A DNA stretch of 64,000 bases from Dryocosmus kuriphilus (taxonomy: Eukaryota; Arthropoda; Insecta; Hymenoptera; Cynipidae), in NCBI GenBank assembly GCA_038277395.1, contig CM076197.1, positions 80,089,951 to 80,153,950 of the forward strand, read 5' to 3'. Position 1 is the first letter of the stretch, and each line of letters opens with the position of its first letter. Both the position numbers and the translations under genes were made by a program. The notes under the pieces were generated by a model. It worked only from the letters and a program-made list of their open reading frames with translations, was not told where the DNA came from and did not search any database. Below are positions 34,594-45,407 of the stretch, in pieces.

Positions 34594-34992
34594 TATCCGA
34601 ATTGCGCCAATTACCCTGTCTCTAATCCCCGGTTCGAAAAAGGACCAGTCGCTAGCAGATATTTTTTGAAGGGCGAACTGGAAAGGGGTCCGAGATCTGA
34701 CGAATCACTCTTCTGTGACCGTTAAAACACGAAATAAGATGGAAGTAACAAAATCTTCGGGGTTTCACAAAAGGACTTGGTTACTTAGCTTTTTAACTGT
34801 ATTATTTTTCCCTCTTCATAATAAGAGTGTGTATTTCGCTCCCTTATTTAACACCTCAGACTGTCTTAAACGAGACCCCCCATCGTTGAACTTCTAATCC
34901 GTCCTAATCCGCCCCTTGATGAGTTTTGGCGCAATTCGGCTATGGCTTAGGACCTACCTGACCCGGATTGGCGCAATTCGGCTCCTCCGATA
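34594..34992. repeat. MITE-like unit with CCGAATTGCGCCAA ends
   Basis: CCGAATTGCGCCAA at 34599 pairs with TTGGCGCAATTCGG at 34926 and 34968, so one end is doubled. No coding seen between. Confidence 0.6.
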
Positions 34993-36249
34993 ATTTCTAC
35001 CAGGAAGGTATGCTTTCTACAGCTGGACTACCAGGTTTACTTATTAGAACACCTGGACCTTTTAAAATGGTCGATTCACGGTTCGTCCTCAACTCGGTCC
35101 CGTGGGTCCCGTCAGACCCCCCGTTGTGACGACAGACAGTCCAGTTGTTAGTCATTTGAAAGAGTTCTAAAACCTCTCTGAGATAGAATTTTTATCAAAC
35201 CTGATTTAGTAATTTGAGAGCAACCTAGCAGAGATGGAAGGGATACTGTAAGTAAAAAATTGAAGTTATGTCTTTTTCTGAGCAGTCCGTTGTTTAAAAG
35301 AAATGATTAGTCAGCGTGGACAGCGTATGCTTGTAGTTAAGGGGTTTAACTTTGGTGAACATAAAGATTTAGCTTCTGGTGAAAAGCGATGGAAGTGTGC
35401 GAGTAGAAAATGTAAAGCGTTTTTTTTTAACTTCTGGGGAATCACCGCATATGTAATCATTTTGAAGATTTGAAATCATAGCCATGATATCCGTGAGAAA
35501 GATTTGGTAGATGATACGCTTTTTGAATTGAAAGAAGTAAAAAATGAGCGTGGCCAGCTATCATTGGAAGTGGATAGGTTCAGTTTTAGTACACATAAAG
35601 TTCTATAGCTTCTGGTGAAAAGTGGTAGAGGTGTAATGTAAAGCTTCTTTTTAACTTCTGGGGAATCAACGCATGTAATCACTTCTGAAAATTTCGTTCG
35701 TAACCACGAGAGAGTAAGTGAAAACATAAGGCAAAGAAGAATAGTTTTCGCAGTAGCTATTTAAACGAAAAGCTTTCAAAATGATGACTTGCACGATAAA
35801 CTTTAAAAACGAGAAAGACAAAAAAGATCAAGTCTAAAATTGAAACAGACATAAATGAAGCACATGAGATAATTGACGAATTCAAACTGAAAACGATATT
35901 TGATGAAGAGTTCGTTCAAATGAATGATTCTAAATTGAAAATTTCTTCAGAAAAAGGATTTTTCCTTGAGTTCTAAAAAATTTGTTGTAGATTTTGAAGT
36001 CGCGATTTATAATTCAATTAAAAAAGTTTGGCCTTCTGCAGAAATTATTGAATACCATTTTTACTGAGGTCAATGACAATTATGTTCACTTCCATTCTCG
36101 ATTTCCGCCAACAATGTGGGTCACCCGTGTACAAAATTATCGGGGAACTATTCGGAACCCCAATATACCGCCTGGACTGCTAAGGTGGCGCTGTCTAGAC
36201 GGTGTAGCGTGGCCCTAAGTAGAAGTGAAACGTTTTTGTATAGTTAAAC

Positions 36250-36320
36250 GCTAGTCTAGACGAGTTAATCTAGCGCTAGTCTGGACCAGTTAATCTAGCG
36301 CTAGTCTGGAAGAGCTAATC
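36250..36320 (+). repeat. 24-bp tandem repeat, 3 copies
   Basis: GCTAGTCTGGACCAGTTAAT-like unit three times, within the nested element. Confidence 0.75.
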
Positions 36321-36719
36321 TCCCTAATGGAAAAATCTTCTGGCCTAGATAGAAACTCCATTCAGGGATAAGTAAATAAATAAGAAAATAGTAAATAAAA
36401 TATAAATCGTAAATAACAAATAAATGACTGAATAGTATTGTATTTTCTTCTAGAAGCTTAATGTGAAAAACTTGTAGACCAAAATACGAGGAAAGAGTTA
36501 ATTAAAAAAAATTTTCAATGAACAAATTTAAGTTATTGAACGAATTGATAGTTCTTGACATGTTCTAACTTATGTAACAAACTAACCTAACCCTAACCGC
36601 CTAAGTATAAATAGCGCGCGCTACCTACTAGACCACCTAATATTATAATTTATTCAAAACTTCAAAGGAGGATCACTCATTCGCTACAGACACTATAATT
36701 ACATAAAACATTATTTTAA

Positions 36720-37400
36720 ATCAACCTATTTCATATTTTAATCTCTATTGCAATACACTTTTTTTTTATATTCCTTTTTTCAATTTTATTATTTTCAAGT
36801 TCTCTGTTTATTTTTGGAAATCTGCAAAACAAGTTTTTCCATTTGACGATCATGACGGGCTAGCCAGCATCTGATCTGGGCCCGATCAGACCGACTAGGA
36901 CTAGATGATGAGAAAAAAAATACCTTTTTTGCAATATTCATTTTTCGTTTCTGGTATTTTCAAACACCCTGTTTATTTTTGGAAATTTGCAAAGAAAGGT
37001 TTTCCACTTGACACTTAGAAAAATTTACGGTTATGACAGGCTAACCAGCATCTGATCTGGGACCGATCAGACCGACTAGATGATGAGGAAAAAAATACCT
37101 TTTTTGCAATATTTATTTTTCGTTTCTGGTATTTTCAAACACCCTGTTTATTTTTGGAAATTTGCAAAGAAAGGTTTTCCACTTGACACTTAGAAAAATG
37201 TACGGTCATGACGGGCTAACCAGCATCTGATCTGGGACCGATCAGACCGACTAGATGATGAGGAAAAAAATACCTTTTCTACAATATGCATTTTTCAAAT
37301 GTACAAACAAAATTTCGTTTCGACACTTAGAAAAATATTGAATTGTGAAAGTCTGACTAACACCTGATCAGAACCCGAATAGATCATCTTGATTAGACGG
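36720..37400 (+). repeat. ~180-bp tandem repeat, about 3.5 copies
   Basis: CATCTGATCTGGG recurs at 36869, 37049 and 37224, with a decayed fourth copy near 37355. Each unit has GACCGATCAGACCGACTAGA, TGATGAGRAAAAAAATACC and CACCCTGTTTATTTTTGG. Confidence 0.85.
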
Positions 37401-38103
37401 TCTTGGCAAAGCCCTAGCTGGACGCAAGTCTGCCCCGATAATTTTCTACACGGTCAAAACAATTGCGAACCTAAAAAGAACAACAAATGCATGCGAGTCT
37501 TCAACTCAAATTACAACAGTTCATTTTATCATTAACGTCAAGAACACCTTCCTATTTCTAAATATCAAATGCAACAGTGTTCACCTGCCGTATAACAAGT
37601 ATCAAAATTCAAATTCTCGTAAAAAGCATGAGTTCCTTAAAGTGAAAATAGCCGTGTATAAATCGGGTTCGCTTTCACGACTGACTTTTATTAAAGGCGT
37701 CTCCTCTAGCTGTGCTATTGAAGGTGAATAAATATAATTAATTATTAACAAAGGTAGTGGTGGCAGCTGATGCTAATGGTATTAGTAAATTGCAGATTAT
37801 GTATGGAAATGTACATGCAGTGATAGAATTTTTTAAACACGCCAACATATTTTTATTTTGCTGTCAGTCTTAAGTCTGGTTAACAAGTGTGACAGGAAAA
37901 TTCGTAAGGAGGAAGGGTTAGATTAATACCTCATTTTTCAGAATTTCTAAACATTCTCCCAGTCATATATAAATATTTATATTGGTCCATTTGGGTTCGC
38001 AAATTTATAGGGCATAATGGTCAAGACGCGACAAAGTGGCGTCAATATAGTTCGCTTGATCCTGCGGACTGTCTGTCGTTACCACGGGCTGTCTGATGGG
38101 ATC

Positions 38104-39541
38104 CATTTAAATACATTGGAGGTCCGACGTCTTCGGAACTTTATCCAAATGGTTTATTTAAAAATCTTTATTTTCGACCGAGCTATTTTTCTTATCGTTT
38201 CTAACCAAATTTTCCAAAATGATAAAGTTTTTTATGAATAATGGCTTTTTCGGGAAAAAAATTCTCTACAACTTGGCATAATAAATAAAAAATTGAATGT
38301 AGTCAAGTTGTAGAGAATTCTTTTCCCAAGAAATTAACCACTGTTTCTGCAATAAAAAATAATACCATCTTATTGAAACAAGACCATCAGTAATAATATT
38401 AAAAGGTTTAAAAGTATAAATAGATATTTTTTTCCAGGACTTTTTTTTCGTGTCCGTCATACCTGAACACAAAAACCGAGACAAAAAGATAATTTTCCCA
38501 AATAGGGCCATGTATTACTTATTACTTGATCGAGAATTTAGATACTCTAAATTTGAAAAGGTTTACATATTTTCGTCACGGCTTAAGACTCGTTTCGAAT
38601 AGTTGAATAGTGGGAGGGAGGCATTATTACTCACTTTAGTGACATAGTGACTTTAGTGACTTAGGAGTGCTTTATCCCCATGGGCCATGACATGATGAAG
38701 AGAAAGGGCGTTAGTCAGTGGATCCCTTCCATTAGGATGAATCTGTTCAAGTGCCTTGGGCTTTTGAGTCTGAAGTGCGGTAAAGTGTCAGTGTAAACGG
38801 GCACAGGTGCATGGACCCACTGGACCCCTTGGGAAGAAAAACGTTTGACTGACATCGTCAATACTCAATCCGCCTCAGGTGGTTCGCTCATCTGCGACGG
38901 TGTCACCGATACTCCAAAACACCGCCGGCATCCATTGTACGTGTAAAAGATACTCTCTGGTTCATAAAGAGGATATACCTGGACCTCGTGTACCTAATTA
39001 CCCGCCCATCAAGTAGAACTCTCCTCTCCAGATCTATCTGAACAATGACTAACTCCAGGTAGGAGAGTCAAGGGAAGATTGCAAATTGGAAATTGAAAAC
39101 AAAAAAAAAAAAAAAAAACATAAGCTAAATAATCCTCCACATAGAGTCAATCTTTAAATTCATCAAATTTTTTAAATTTTTTTTTTTTTAATTATGCTTT
39201 TTTTTTGTAATCTATGCTTTAGCGAAATACTATGTTACAATATGGATGTATTTATTTGTGCTCACTTTATGAGCACTTTGCACTGGCATCAAATAAATAT
39301 TCTTCCTCGTAGGACATAGGCTCATAGAGGGAAGTTTCTTTTCACTAACAAAACAAACAAAAAAACTGAATCTTATTTCATATCAAGTTGATCTTTTTTT
39401 ATCTTATACCGAAAATCTTATTTACAGAAAATCGGAGACACCTTCAAGAGGTCAATCAGTTTAAGTCTAATGTTGCAATTATCAACTTTTTAGGTTACAG
39501 TAGTGTATTATATCCATATATTAAATAAGTTTCTGTTTTAT
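38104..39541. other. Unassigned; contains a perfect hairpin
   Basis: AATTCTCTACAACTTG (38267) pairs with CAAGTTGTAGAGAATT (38305) around a ~23-nt AT loop. The stretch 38560-39060 is unique with balanced composition; no coding family recognised. Confidence 0.45.
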
Positions 39542-39704
39542 GGGTGGAGTTCCGAAAAGCGAATACCTCCGATTTTTTTGGTTACGTATTTTAATGCTTG
39601 ATCACGAAAATCATACTCAAAATTGGAGCAAATGAAATTTTCATGGTTAAAAAGCATTTAAAAACCCATAAAAATAATGTTTTTTGCGTTTATCTCATTA
39701 AATA

Positions 39705-40858
39705 CATGGAGAAAATCTGGTTGGGAAACTTTACCGAACTTTTCAGTATAATTGGGAAATGTGGACTAGTTGGCATATTTTTAACATTATTCTAATAATT
39801 TGTGACGTGGCAAATATTAAAGAATACATGGTAGTTCGGTAAACTATCATTGGTCGCAGCTGATAGTGACACAGTGAGTCAAGTTGTCAGTCAACAATAA
39901 ACAACTTCAAATACGGATTTGTACATTTTCGATGAGCAGCTTGACTCATTGCGTCACTAACAGCTATTGCATCTATGTCAGCCCATCATGGCTGCGACCA
40001 ATGAAAACCCAGCGGGCTCGAAATTTAAAGATGTTTTTAGAACGACCTTAAGACGTTTTTAGGACGTAAAGCTTAAAATATGCTTTTAGAACGTCTAAAA
40101 AAACGTTCTAAGTCAGACCAAAAAAACGTCCAATGTTACAAATACGTCCTAAAAACGTCTTTAGAACATTGTATGTCTTTAGAACGTTACTTGGCCTGAC
40201 TTAGGACGTTTTAAGGACGTCCTTAAAACGTTTTGGGACTTTCGTGTCCACTGGGAAGCCTACGAGTTCAAAAATGACTTTTTTTATTGGCTGCATTTGG
40301 CGCCACTTTTTTTATACATCCGCTGTTTCTCACAAGTAGTGAATAATTTCTCTAGTTAGTATATAAGAGAGTTCCAAATTTTATCTCTCAAATTGTAGCA
40401 TGCGTTTGCGTAATGTCTGCGAAAGTGTTATATAGTACTATTACCAGACTTAAGTATCTGTATTATATGTATGTGTATATTATATGTGTATATTAATTCT
40501 AGGTTTGCGAGTGTATTTACGACAAAATTGTACTACGATTGGCTGTGATTCCACAGCCAATGACAGCCTCACACTGACTAATGAGTATGCGGGTGTATAT
40601 TAAGTGGTTTTTTTGTCCACAACCCTCGACCGCGGTTTACCGAACTGATCAGGAAGCTTTATTATTATGTCTAATGTTCCGTTTTACCGAACTGATCAGT
40701 AACCTTTCTCCAATGTTTGTCGCAACTTCATGTTCATAAATGAAGTATTATCGAATTTCATTTTACCGAACTGAAAATTAAACTTTATCGAAGTGTCCAC
40801 ATGTCCCAAGTTTACCAAACTGAGTTCGGTAAAGTCTATTGAACTATTTTTCTCCGTG
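39705..40858. mobile_element. TA-flanked MITE with TTTACCGAACT termini (1154 bp)
   Basis: Ends CATGGAGAAAATCTGG and, inverted, CACGGAGAAAAATAG, both followed by ACTTTACCGAACT. TA duplication at 39703-39704 and 40859-40860. Removing it rejoins the Merlin TIR (AAATA then CGCAGAACTT). CCGAACTGATCAG is repeated inside the right arm (40628-40700). TA target and no coding suggest mobilisation by a Tc1/mariner enzyme (inference). Confidence 0.85.
40008..40254. mobile_element. MITE with CCCAGYGGRC ends, copy 1
   Basis: Ends CCCAGCGGGCTCGAAA and, inverted, CCCAGTGGACACGAAAG. The interior is full of AAGACGTTTTTAGGACGT-type words in both orientations. Same family as 55715-55897. It lies near the middle of the 39705-40858 element. 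Confidence 0.72.
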
Positions 40859-41015
40859 TACGCAGAACTTAAAAAAATGTTTGAAACAAAATTTGTAGCT
40901 AGTATAAAAATGCATCTTTTTGTCTTACATACTTTTTCTCTAAAACCATTATTTTTCGAGAAGAAGGGGATTACGTTGTAAAAACAAGAAAAAGAAGAAG
41001 AAAGCTACGGAAATG

Positions 41016-41370
41016 CGTTCGGCCCCCCCCCCCCCCCCCCCCCCCCCCCCAAGTTGAGCAGGAGAGCTGCGCATTCACTGATTGTTTACAGAAATGCGTT
41101 CAGTCACGATCGTTCCCCTTTCCAAGGGTAAATGGGTGGAGGGGATAGGAATTCACTGTAAGGTCACGGAAATGCGTTCGGTGATATACGTCCCCCTTTC
41201 CAAGGTTAAATGGGGGAGGGGGGCTACGTATTTACTGATAGTTTACGCGTTACGGAAATGCTTTTTGTCACGTTCGTCCTCCCTTCTAAGGTTAAGAGGA
41301 TGAGGGGAGGTGGTCACGCATTCAATGGTTGATCACGAAATCAGTTTCGGTCAGGCGGGAATGCACCCCT
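41016..41370 (-). repeat. Minisatellite A of Merlin copy 3, 29-nt C run
   Basis: About four monomers with ACGGAAATGCGTTCAGTCACG and CCCCTTTCCAAGG. The first carries about 29 C (41023-41050). Inverse orientation relative to copy 1. Confidence 0.8.
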
Positions 41371-41561
41371 TGTTTTTTTCTCATTGAAATATTTTAGATC
41401 ACGCATCTAATATTATCGAATGTGTTTATCAGTGTTTTGTCTGATTGGTCGAAAAGAAAATATGAATAAGCGAAAAAATATGTATTTCAATGAGATCTAC
41501 AACTTTTGTTTGAAATATTTTTTTAAATTCTGCGTACTTTTTTTCCATAGGCAGCCACTCA

Positions 41562-41615
41562 ATATAATAATAACAATAATAATAATTATAATAATAATAA
41601 TAATTATTATTATTA
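41562..41615 (-). repeat. (TAA/ATT)n 3' tail of the LINE
   Basis: AAT/ATT triplet microsatellite that includes the ORF2 stop (TAA, 41613-41615). Confidence 0.85.
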
Positions 41616-41940
41616 TGGTGTAGCTTTGCGAACTCGGAAGTTCATTGCCTCAGCTACCCAGAACCGCCACGCATCTCTATCCTGTGCATCTTTCATCCAG
41701 TTCAAATAATCATGTCCTAGCTCTTTTAGACCATCCCTTACGCTTTCTCCCATCTGTTTCTCGGTCTGCCTAGAGGTCTCTTACTAATCGGTTTCCCTCT
41801 CAAAACTTGCGCCACTGTTCTTTCGTTGCCCATTCTTGCAAAATGTTCCGCCCAGCTTAATTTGCGCGCTTTCATTACTATATTAATATTTACTGACCCG
41901 TAGAGTGCATGCAGCTCATCATTATGCAGTTTTCTCCATA
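41613..41940 (-). pseudogene. RTE-like ORF2, C-terminal part
   Basis: Continues the reverse transcriptase protein after the Ginger insertion: WRKLHNDELHALYGSVN, ARKLSWAEHFARM and GKPISKRPLGRPRNRW, then a frameshift near 41755, then GLKELGHDYLNWMKDAQ and DRDAWRFWVAEAMNF to the stop at 41613. The H-x-R-M and G-R-P-R-x-R-W motifs are the usual tail of such LINE proteins. Confidence 0.82.
41937..41940 (+). repeat. CATA target-site duplication, left of Ginger
   Basis: Identical to 45942-45945. Four base pairs is the TSD length reported for Ginger elements. Confidence 0.85.
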
Positions 41941-42463
41941 TGTTGTGGGCAATGCCCGGAGTGCGGGCAAACCTAGGATTGACCGGACCATCCTAGGTTT
42001 GCCCAAGCGGCGCGGGCAAAGTCCGAAATAATGTATCACTTCGGGCTTTGCCCGAGTGTACCTGGGCAATCTGCGAAATGCCCATTCCTCTTTGGGCAAT
42101 GTCCGGAATGACTTATTCCTGCGGTATATACAGTACCCACTTTGTCTTATTGTGATACTTTATTCATAATATAATGCCAAAATATCCTGATAGGCTTTAT
42201 GTATTTAATACGTGAAAAAGAAATAGTGGAAATAAATGGATGGTGACTTGTTTGTAAAAAAATTTCTTAGCTAATTATAAAGTGTATTTCTATTAGAATT
42301 CAAACGTTTATAAGTACTGTATTAGCAGTTTGCACGTATAATATTGACCCACTCTCTACTGTAATTACATTCACAATTTATTTATCTTTATAATTTAATA
42401 GTCGAAGTAAAAACTACTTGATTAACGGTAACTTGCTTGTAAATTTGATTTTTTTAAGCCAGT
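41941..42463 (+). repeat. Left TIR of Ginger-like element (~525 bp)
   Basis: Pairs with 45408-45941 with few mismatches. The outer 180 bp hold about eight GGGCAA/TTGCCC words (GGGCAATGCCCGG, GGGCAAACC, GGGCAAAGTCCG, GGGCAATCTGCG, GGGCAATGTCCGG), likely protein-binding sites (inference). The inner part is AT-rich. Confidence 0.92.
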
Positions 42464-42550
42464 TAAATAAGTGCAAAGTAATTAATGGAAATAAATGGAT
42501 GGTGACTCGTTTGTAAAAAAAAATTTCTTAGGCAATTATATAAACTGTAT
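42237..42550 (+). repeat. Subterminal direct repeat in Ginger
   Basis: GGAAATAAATGGATGGTGAC occurs at 42239 and again at 42487, each followed by TTGTAAAAAAAATTTCTTAG-like sequence. The second copy lies just inside the TIR. Confidence 0.8.
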
Positions 42551-42680
42551 TTCGATCAATATTCATAAATTTATTGTGAGGTTTAATACTTTTTTCCAAA
42601 TTAAGTATATAACTCTATAATATTTAGGCGAAAATATAATAAACATATTAAATATAACTGAACATTTATTATTATCATTA

Positions 42681-43555
42681 TTATTTATTGGAACAAGGGT
42701 TAGATCCGTGACATTTTGAATTGCATTGAATACTGCTCCGTTTACATTTGCACGTATTATGAATGCATTTTTTAGTGCAATTGCATTTGACAAAACCTTG
42801 AGTGCCGAAAAAAGACTCTTCTCCATTTATTTTTCTAACTGAATACGTCTTTTCTGGAACTTCATTCACGGTTAGGAATTTTTCTGCACATACTGAAATT
42901 TGATTACGAGAAAACAATGAGTTTATTATACCGTGGCGGGTACCTACTTTATAATAGCCGTCTTCCGAAACTTCCATAACAATTCCAATCAAGTTTCGTG
43001 AATCGCTCTTACTCCCATCTATGCTGGGAATTGGAACTATAACAGAAGTTCCGATTTTGATGACTGGAAATTTTTTGTTTGAAGCTTCCTTCATTTCATT
43101 TGCTTGCAACACTAGTCCTTCTATCGCTTTATATTTATTAGAAATCATGCTTTTATTATTAGAGCAAAGCGCACATAGAATTGGTGCTCCAAATCCTTCT
43201 CTTTCTGTTTCACTTATTGCTACACCGCAAATATTGTGTACTATTTTTTCGCATTGCACACATTTATGTGCACCCGAAGCTTCTTTGCCGCACACGTAAC
43301 ATAAAATTTCGCTCGATTCAGAAAAAAACTCGGGATTCGCATTTTCTTCTTCGACATTTAGCACTTTAGCAGAAATCGAACAATCAAGCTTTTGCAGTTT
43401 GGCTGGTGTTGCGCTTTCGTTGTCGCTTGACTGTGATGAGTTGCCTCCTATTTCCTTAAGAAAGGGTTCTATTGTTTTTTTCAAATCTTCTTCTGTGTAA
43501 AGAGCTAATTTAATTGAATCTGGGAGAGCCTGGATTCCAATGTGTGCTCTCCTTC
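42681..43555 (-). CDS. Ginger-like transposase, C-terminal exon (zinc finger, Cys-rich tail)
   Basis: One open exon of about 290 codons with no ATG near its start. A splice acceptor (T-rich tract, then CATAG) precedes it at 43556, so it is probably the last exon of a longer gene. It opens with GRRAHIGIQALPDSIKLAL and YTEEDL, as seen just after the integrase core in KRAB-A-domain-protein-2-like integrases. Next is a PHD-like finger, CYVCGKEASGAHKCVQCEKI then HNICG...CALC. A region VIKIGTSVIVPIPSIDGSK could bind DNA or chromatin. The tail is CNCTKKCIHNTCKCKRSSIQ plus further C/H. The catalytic D-D-E core is absent from 43556-45407 as far as I can read. Family assignment is inferred from layout plus the TIR/TSD evidence. 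Confidence 0.72.
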
Positions 43556-43567
43556 CTATGACAAAAA

Positions 43568-43930
43568 AAGTAAATTTTCAATTATTTATTTAATATTGAA
43601 AAGAAAACCATTATTTGTTTTTCTATATAATTAACTAACCTTTTTTTCTGACAATTCAGAAAAAAGACAGTTAAAATAAAAACAACAATGTATTTTCAAA
43701 ACATCATTTTCCGGCTCATTAGAGACATTGCATAAAATGCAAAATATATTTTCGAAAAAAGAGGGAGAAAAAGGAAAGAGACAACCAAAACCAACCTCTC
43801 ACTCCTTCCTTATTCTTTCTCCGTCTTTTTTATACTACAGGAGTCCTACATGTTTCGAAGAAGGTTAGTTAATTATATAGAAAAACAAATAATGGTTTTC
43901 TTTTCAATATTAAATAAATAATTTTAAAAA
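43568..43930. repeat. Foldback inside Ginger, ~75-bp arms
   Basis: Arms 43575-43645 and 43862-43925 are nearly identical inverted copies (TTATTTAATATTGAAAAGAA, then CCATTATTTGTTTTTCTATA). The left arm lies in the apparent intron just upstream of the exon. It may mark the deletion that removed the integrase exons, or a MITE. Confidence 0.72.
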
Positions 43931-45407
43931 AAGGGACAATAAACAATATGATTCGTTTTCAGTCTTTAGGGTTGCCTATAATTACTAATGGATTTCTTTT
44001 TTATTGAGATAACGAATGTTTACTCAATTTACTAAAAAGATATCTTTTTATTAAGAAAAAATTTCTTATAATAATATGATGTGAAGTAGTAATTTTTAGA
44101 AAATTTTTATGTTTGGATTATTATTTTCGTCTGTATTGATGAATGTAATTTTCTGAATAGACTGAAACGAAATCAACCAAAAATAAATTTTCAAGTTATT
44201 AATTCTTTCTTCCTTATGGGTGATTCTTTTATAAATCGTACTTCCCAAACTTGACATTTTTAAATCGTCTGAAATTTTTTTTACAACTTATATGCATAAA
44301 ATTACTTTACACGTATTTCAGGATTTTGCTGAAAAAATTTTTTTTTTCGTAAATATCCGCACATACATTTTTGATAATTTGCTGGATTTTCTCTAATCTC
44401 CTCCTACTTGATATTTATTATCTCCGTTTGTACTGATCTGATCAATATCGGTATTTTTTTATTTTATACTTTGGGACGTAAGCCTTCGAAGCGCATTAGA
44501 AAAAAAAGTTTATTTTAAACAATAATAATTAATAACAATTTGATTATTTAAATAGACTAAACATGTCCTGCAACCACTTTGAATTATTTTTTTTCTAAAT
44601 AATTTTATTCCTCATTCTCTCATCTACAAAATGCATTTTACAAAAGAGTGGTATTTCTGTTAGATTGCAAGATATTAATTATATCCGAGCGCAAGTCACG
44701 CAGTGCGCTCTGCGCGCATTAGAGATCTCAGACTCTCGCAACTATTTTTCACTTTAAAAATCTTTACCGTGAAACATGCAGTTTCAAAATACTTTTTTAT
44801 TTCGTCCTAATAAAATTCTGAGACTCTCTGGTCTGCAAGTATTGTGGATTTTTTGTTATTAACAAATAACGAAAAAATGATACAGTTTTTCAAGACATTT
44901 GTGTGGATTGTTGTTTTTAGCGAAAGATTACAAAAAAATGCATAGAACATTATTTGTAGAAAATAAAAAAAATCTTTAAAATAAGCCATCATCAAACCTT
45001 TTGTGACTAATAGTTTAAAAGTTATCAATTTGTTAATTAAGTGTGTGCTCTTGCTGAGTAAGCGATGCGTGTAATATATTTCCATGGTTGTTTAAAATAT
45101 TTTAAACTAATTTTGTTTATTAAGTCCCTAAAGTAAATGGTCCAGGGTATTAAAAAAACCTTTTTTTTGGTACTCATAATTTAACATTGGTAGAGGAGTA
45201 GAGAAACACAATTTTTTCTTTAAACAATAGTAGTTTTTGAAAAAAAAAAAATCTTTGCTGAGTTCGATTTTGCTAAATCACCTGAGGCATAGTGGTTCTT
45301 CTAAAGGAAATATTAGTCAGATTTAAAAAAAAAATTTAATTTTTAACAACTAATTGTTATAAACAATAATTTTTATTCTATACTTACACATGCCCAAAAA
45401 ATTTGAC
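43931..45407. other. Interior of Ginger, no coding recognised
   Basis: AT-rich, where the missing integrase exons would be expected. A GC patch at 44688-44730 (GAGCGCAAGTCACGCAGTGC) stands out. I find no integrase motif on either strand. Confidence 0.5.

Larger units (their letters stand above)
36124..37453. mobile_element. Non-autonomous element nested in the MULE (1330 bp)
   Basis: Inverted ends CCCGTGTACAAAATTATCGG and, inverted, CCGTGTAGAAAATTATCGGG. The flanks repeat TCA (36121-36123, 37454-37456). Removing the element and one TCA brings the MULE codons for ...PPTMWV and KTIANLK... into one frame, which confirms both borders. It contains 24-bp and 180-bp tandem repeats and no coding. 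Confidence 0.85.
35301..37545 (+). pseudogene. FLYWCH zinc-finger / MULE transposase, decayed and split
   Basis: A FLYWCH-type finger opens at 35301 (SQRGQRMLVVKGFNFGEHKD, RWKCASRKCKA), then a frameshift at a T run (35421-35429). A second, more degraded finger lies at 35545-35690 (NERGQLSLEVDRFSFSTHK). A helical linker follows (35820-35970, KSKIETDINEAHEIIDEFK). The transposase core has FVVDFEVAIYNSIKKVWPSA (35981) with a probable catalytic D, then NYVHFHSRFPPTMWV (36080). Coding resumes after the nested element at 37457 with KTIANLKRTTNACES, the usual MULE motif. FLYWCH plus MULE is a known combination in animal transposons. There are multiple shifts and stops, so it is inactive. Calls rest on motif recognition. 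Confidence 0.78.
35106..38103 (+). mobile_element. Mutator-like (MULE) transposon remnant with FLYWCH gene
   Basis: Probable TIRs: GTCAGACCCCCCGTTGTGACGA (35114) and, inverted from the right, ATCAGACAGCCCGTGGTAACGA (about 38096). ACGACAGACAGTCC is common to both. Inside are FLYWCH-type finger remnants and MULE transposase segments. A 1.33-kb element (36124-37453) splits it. A 9-bp MULE TSD is not evident. Confidence 0.65.
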
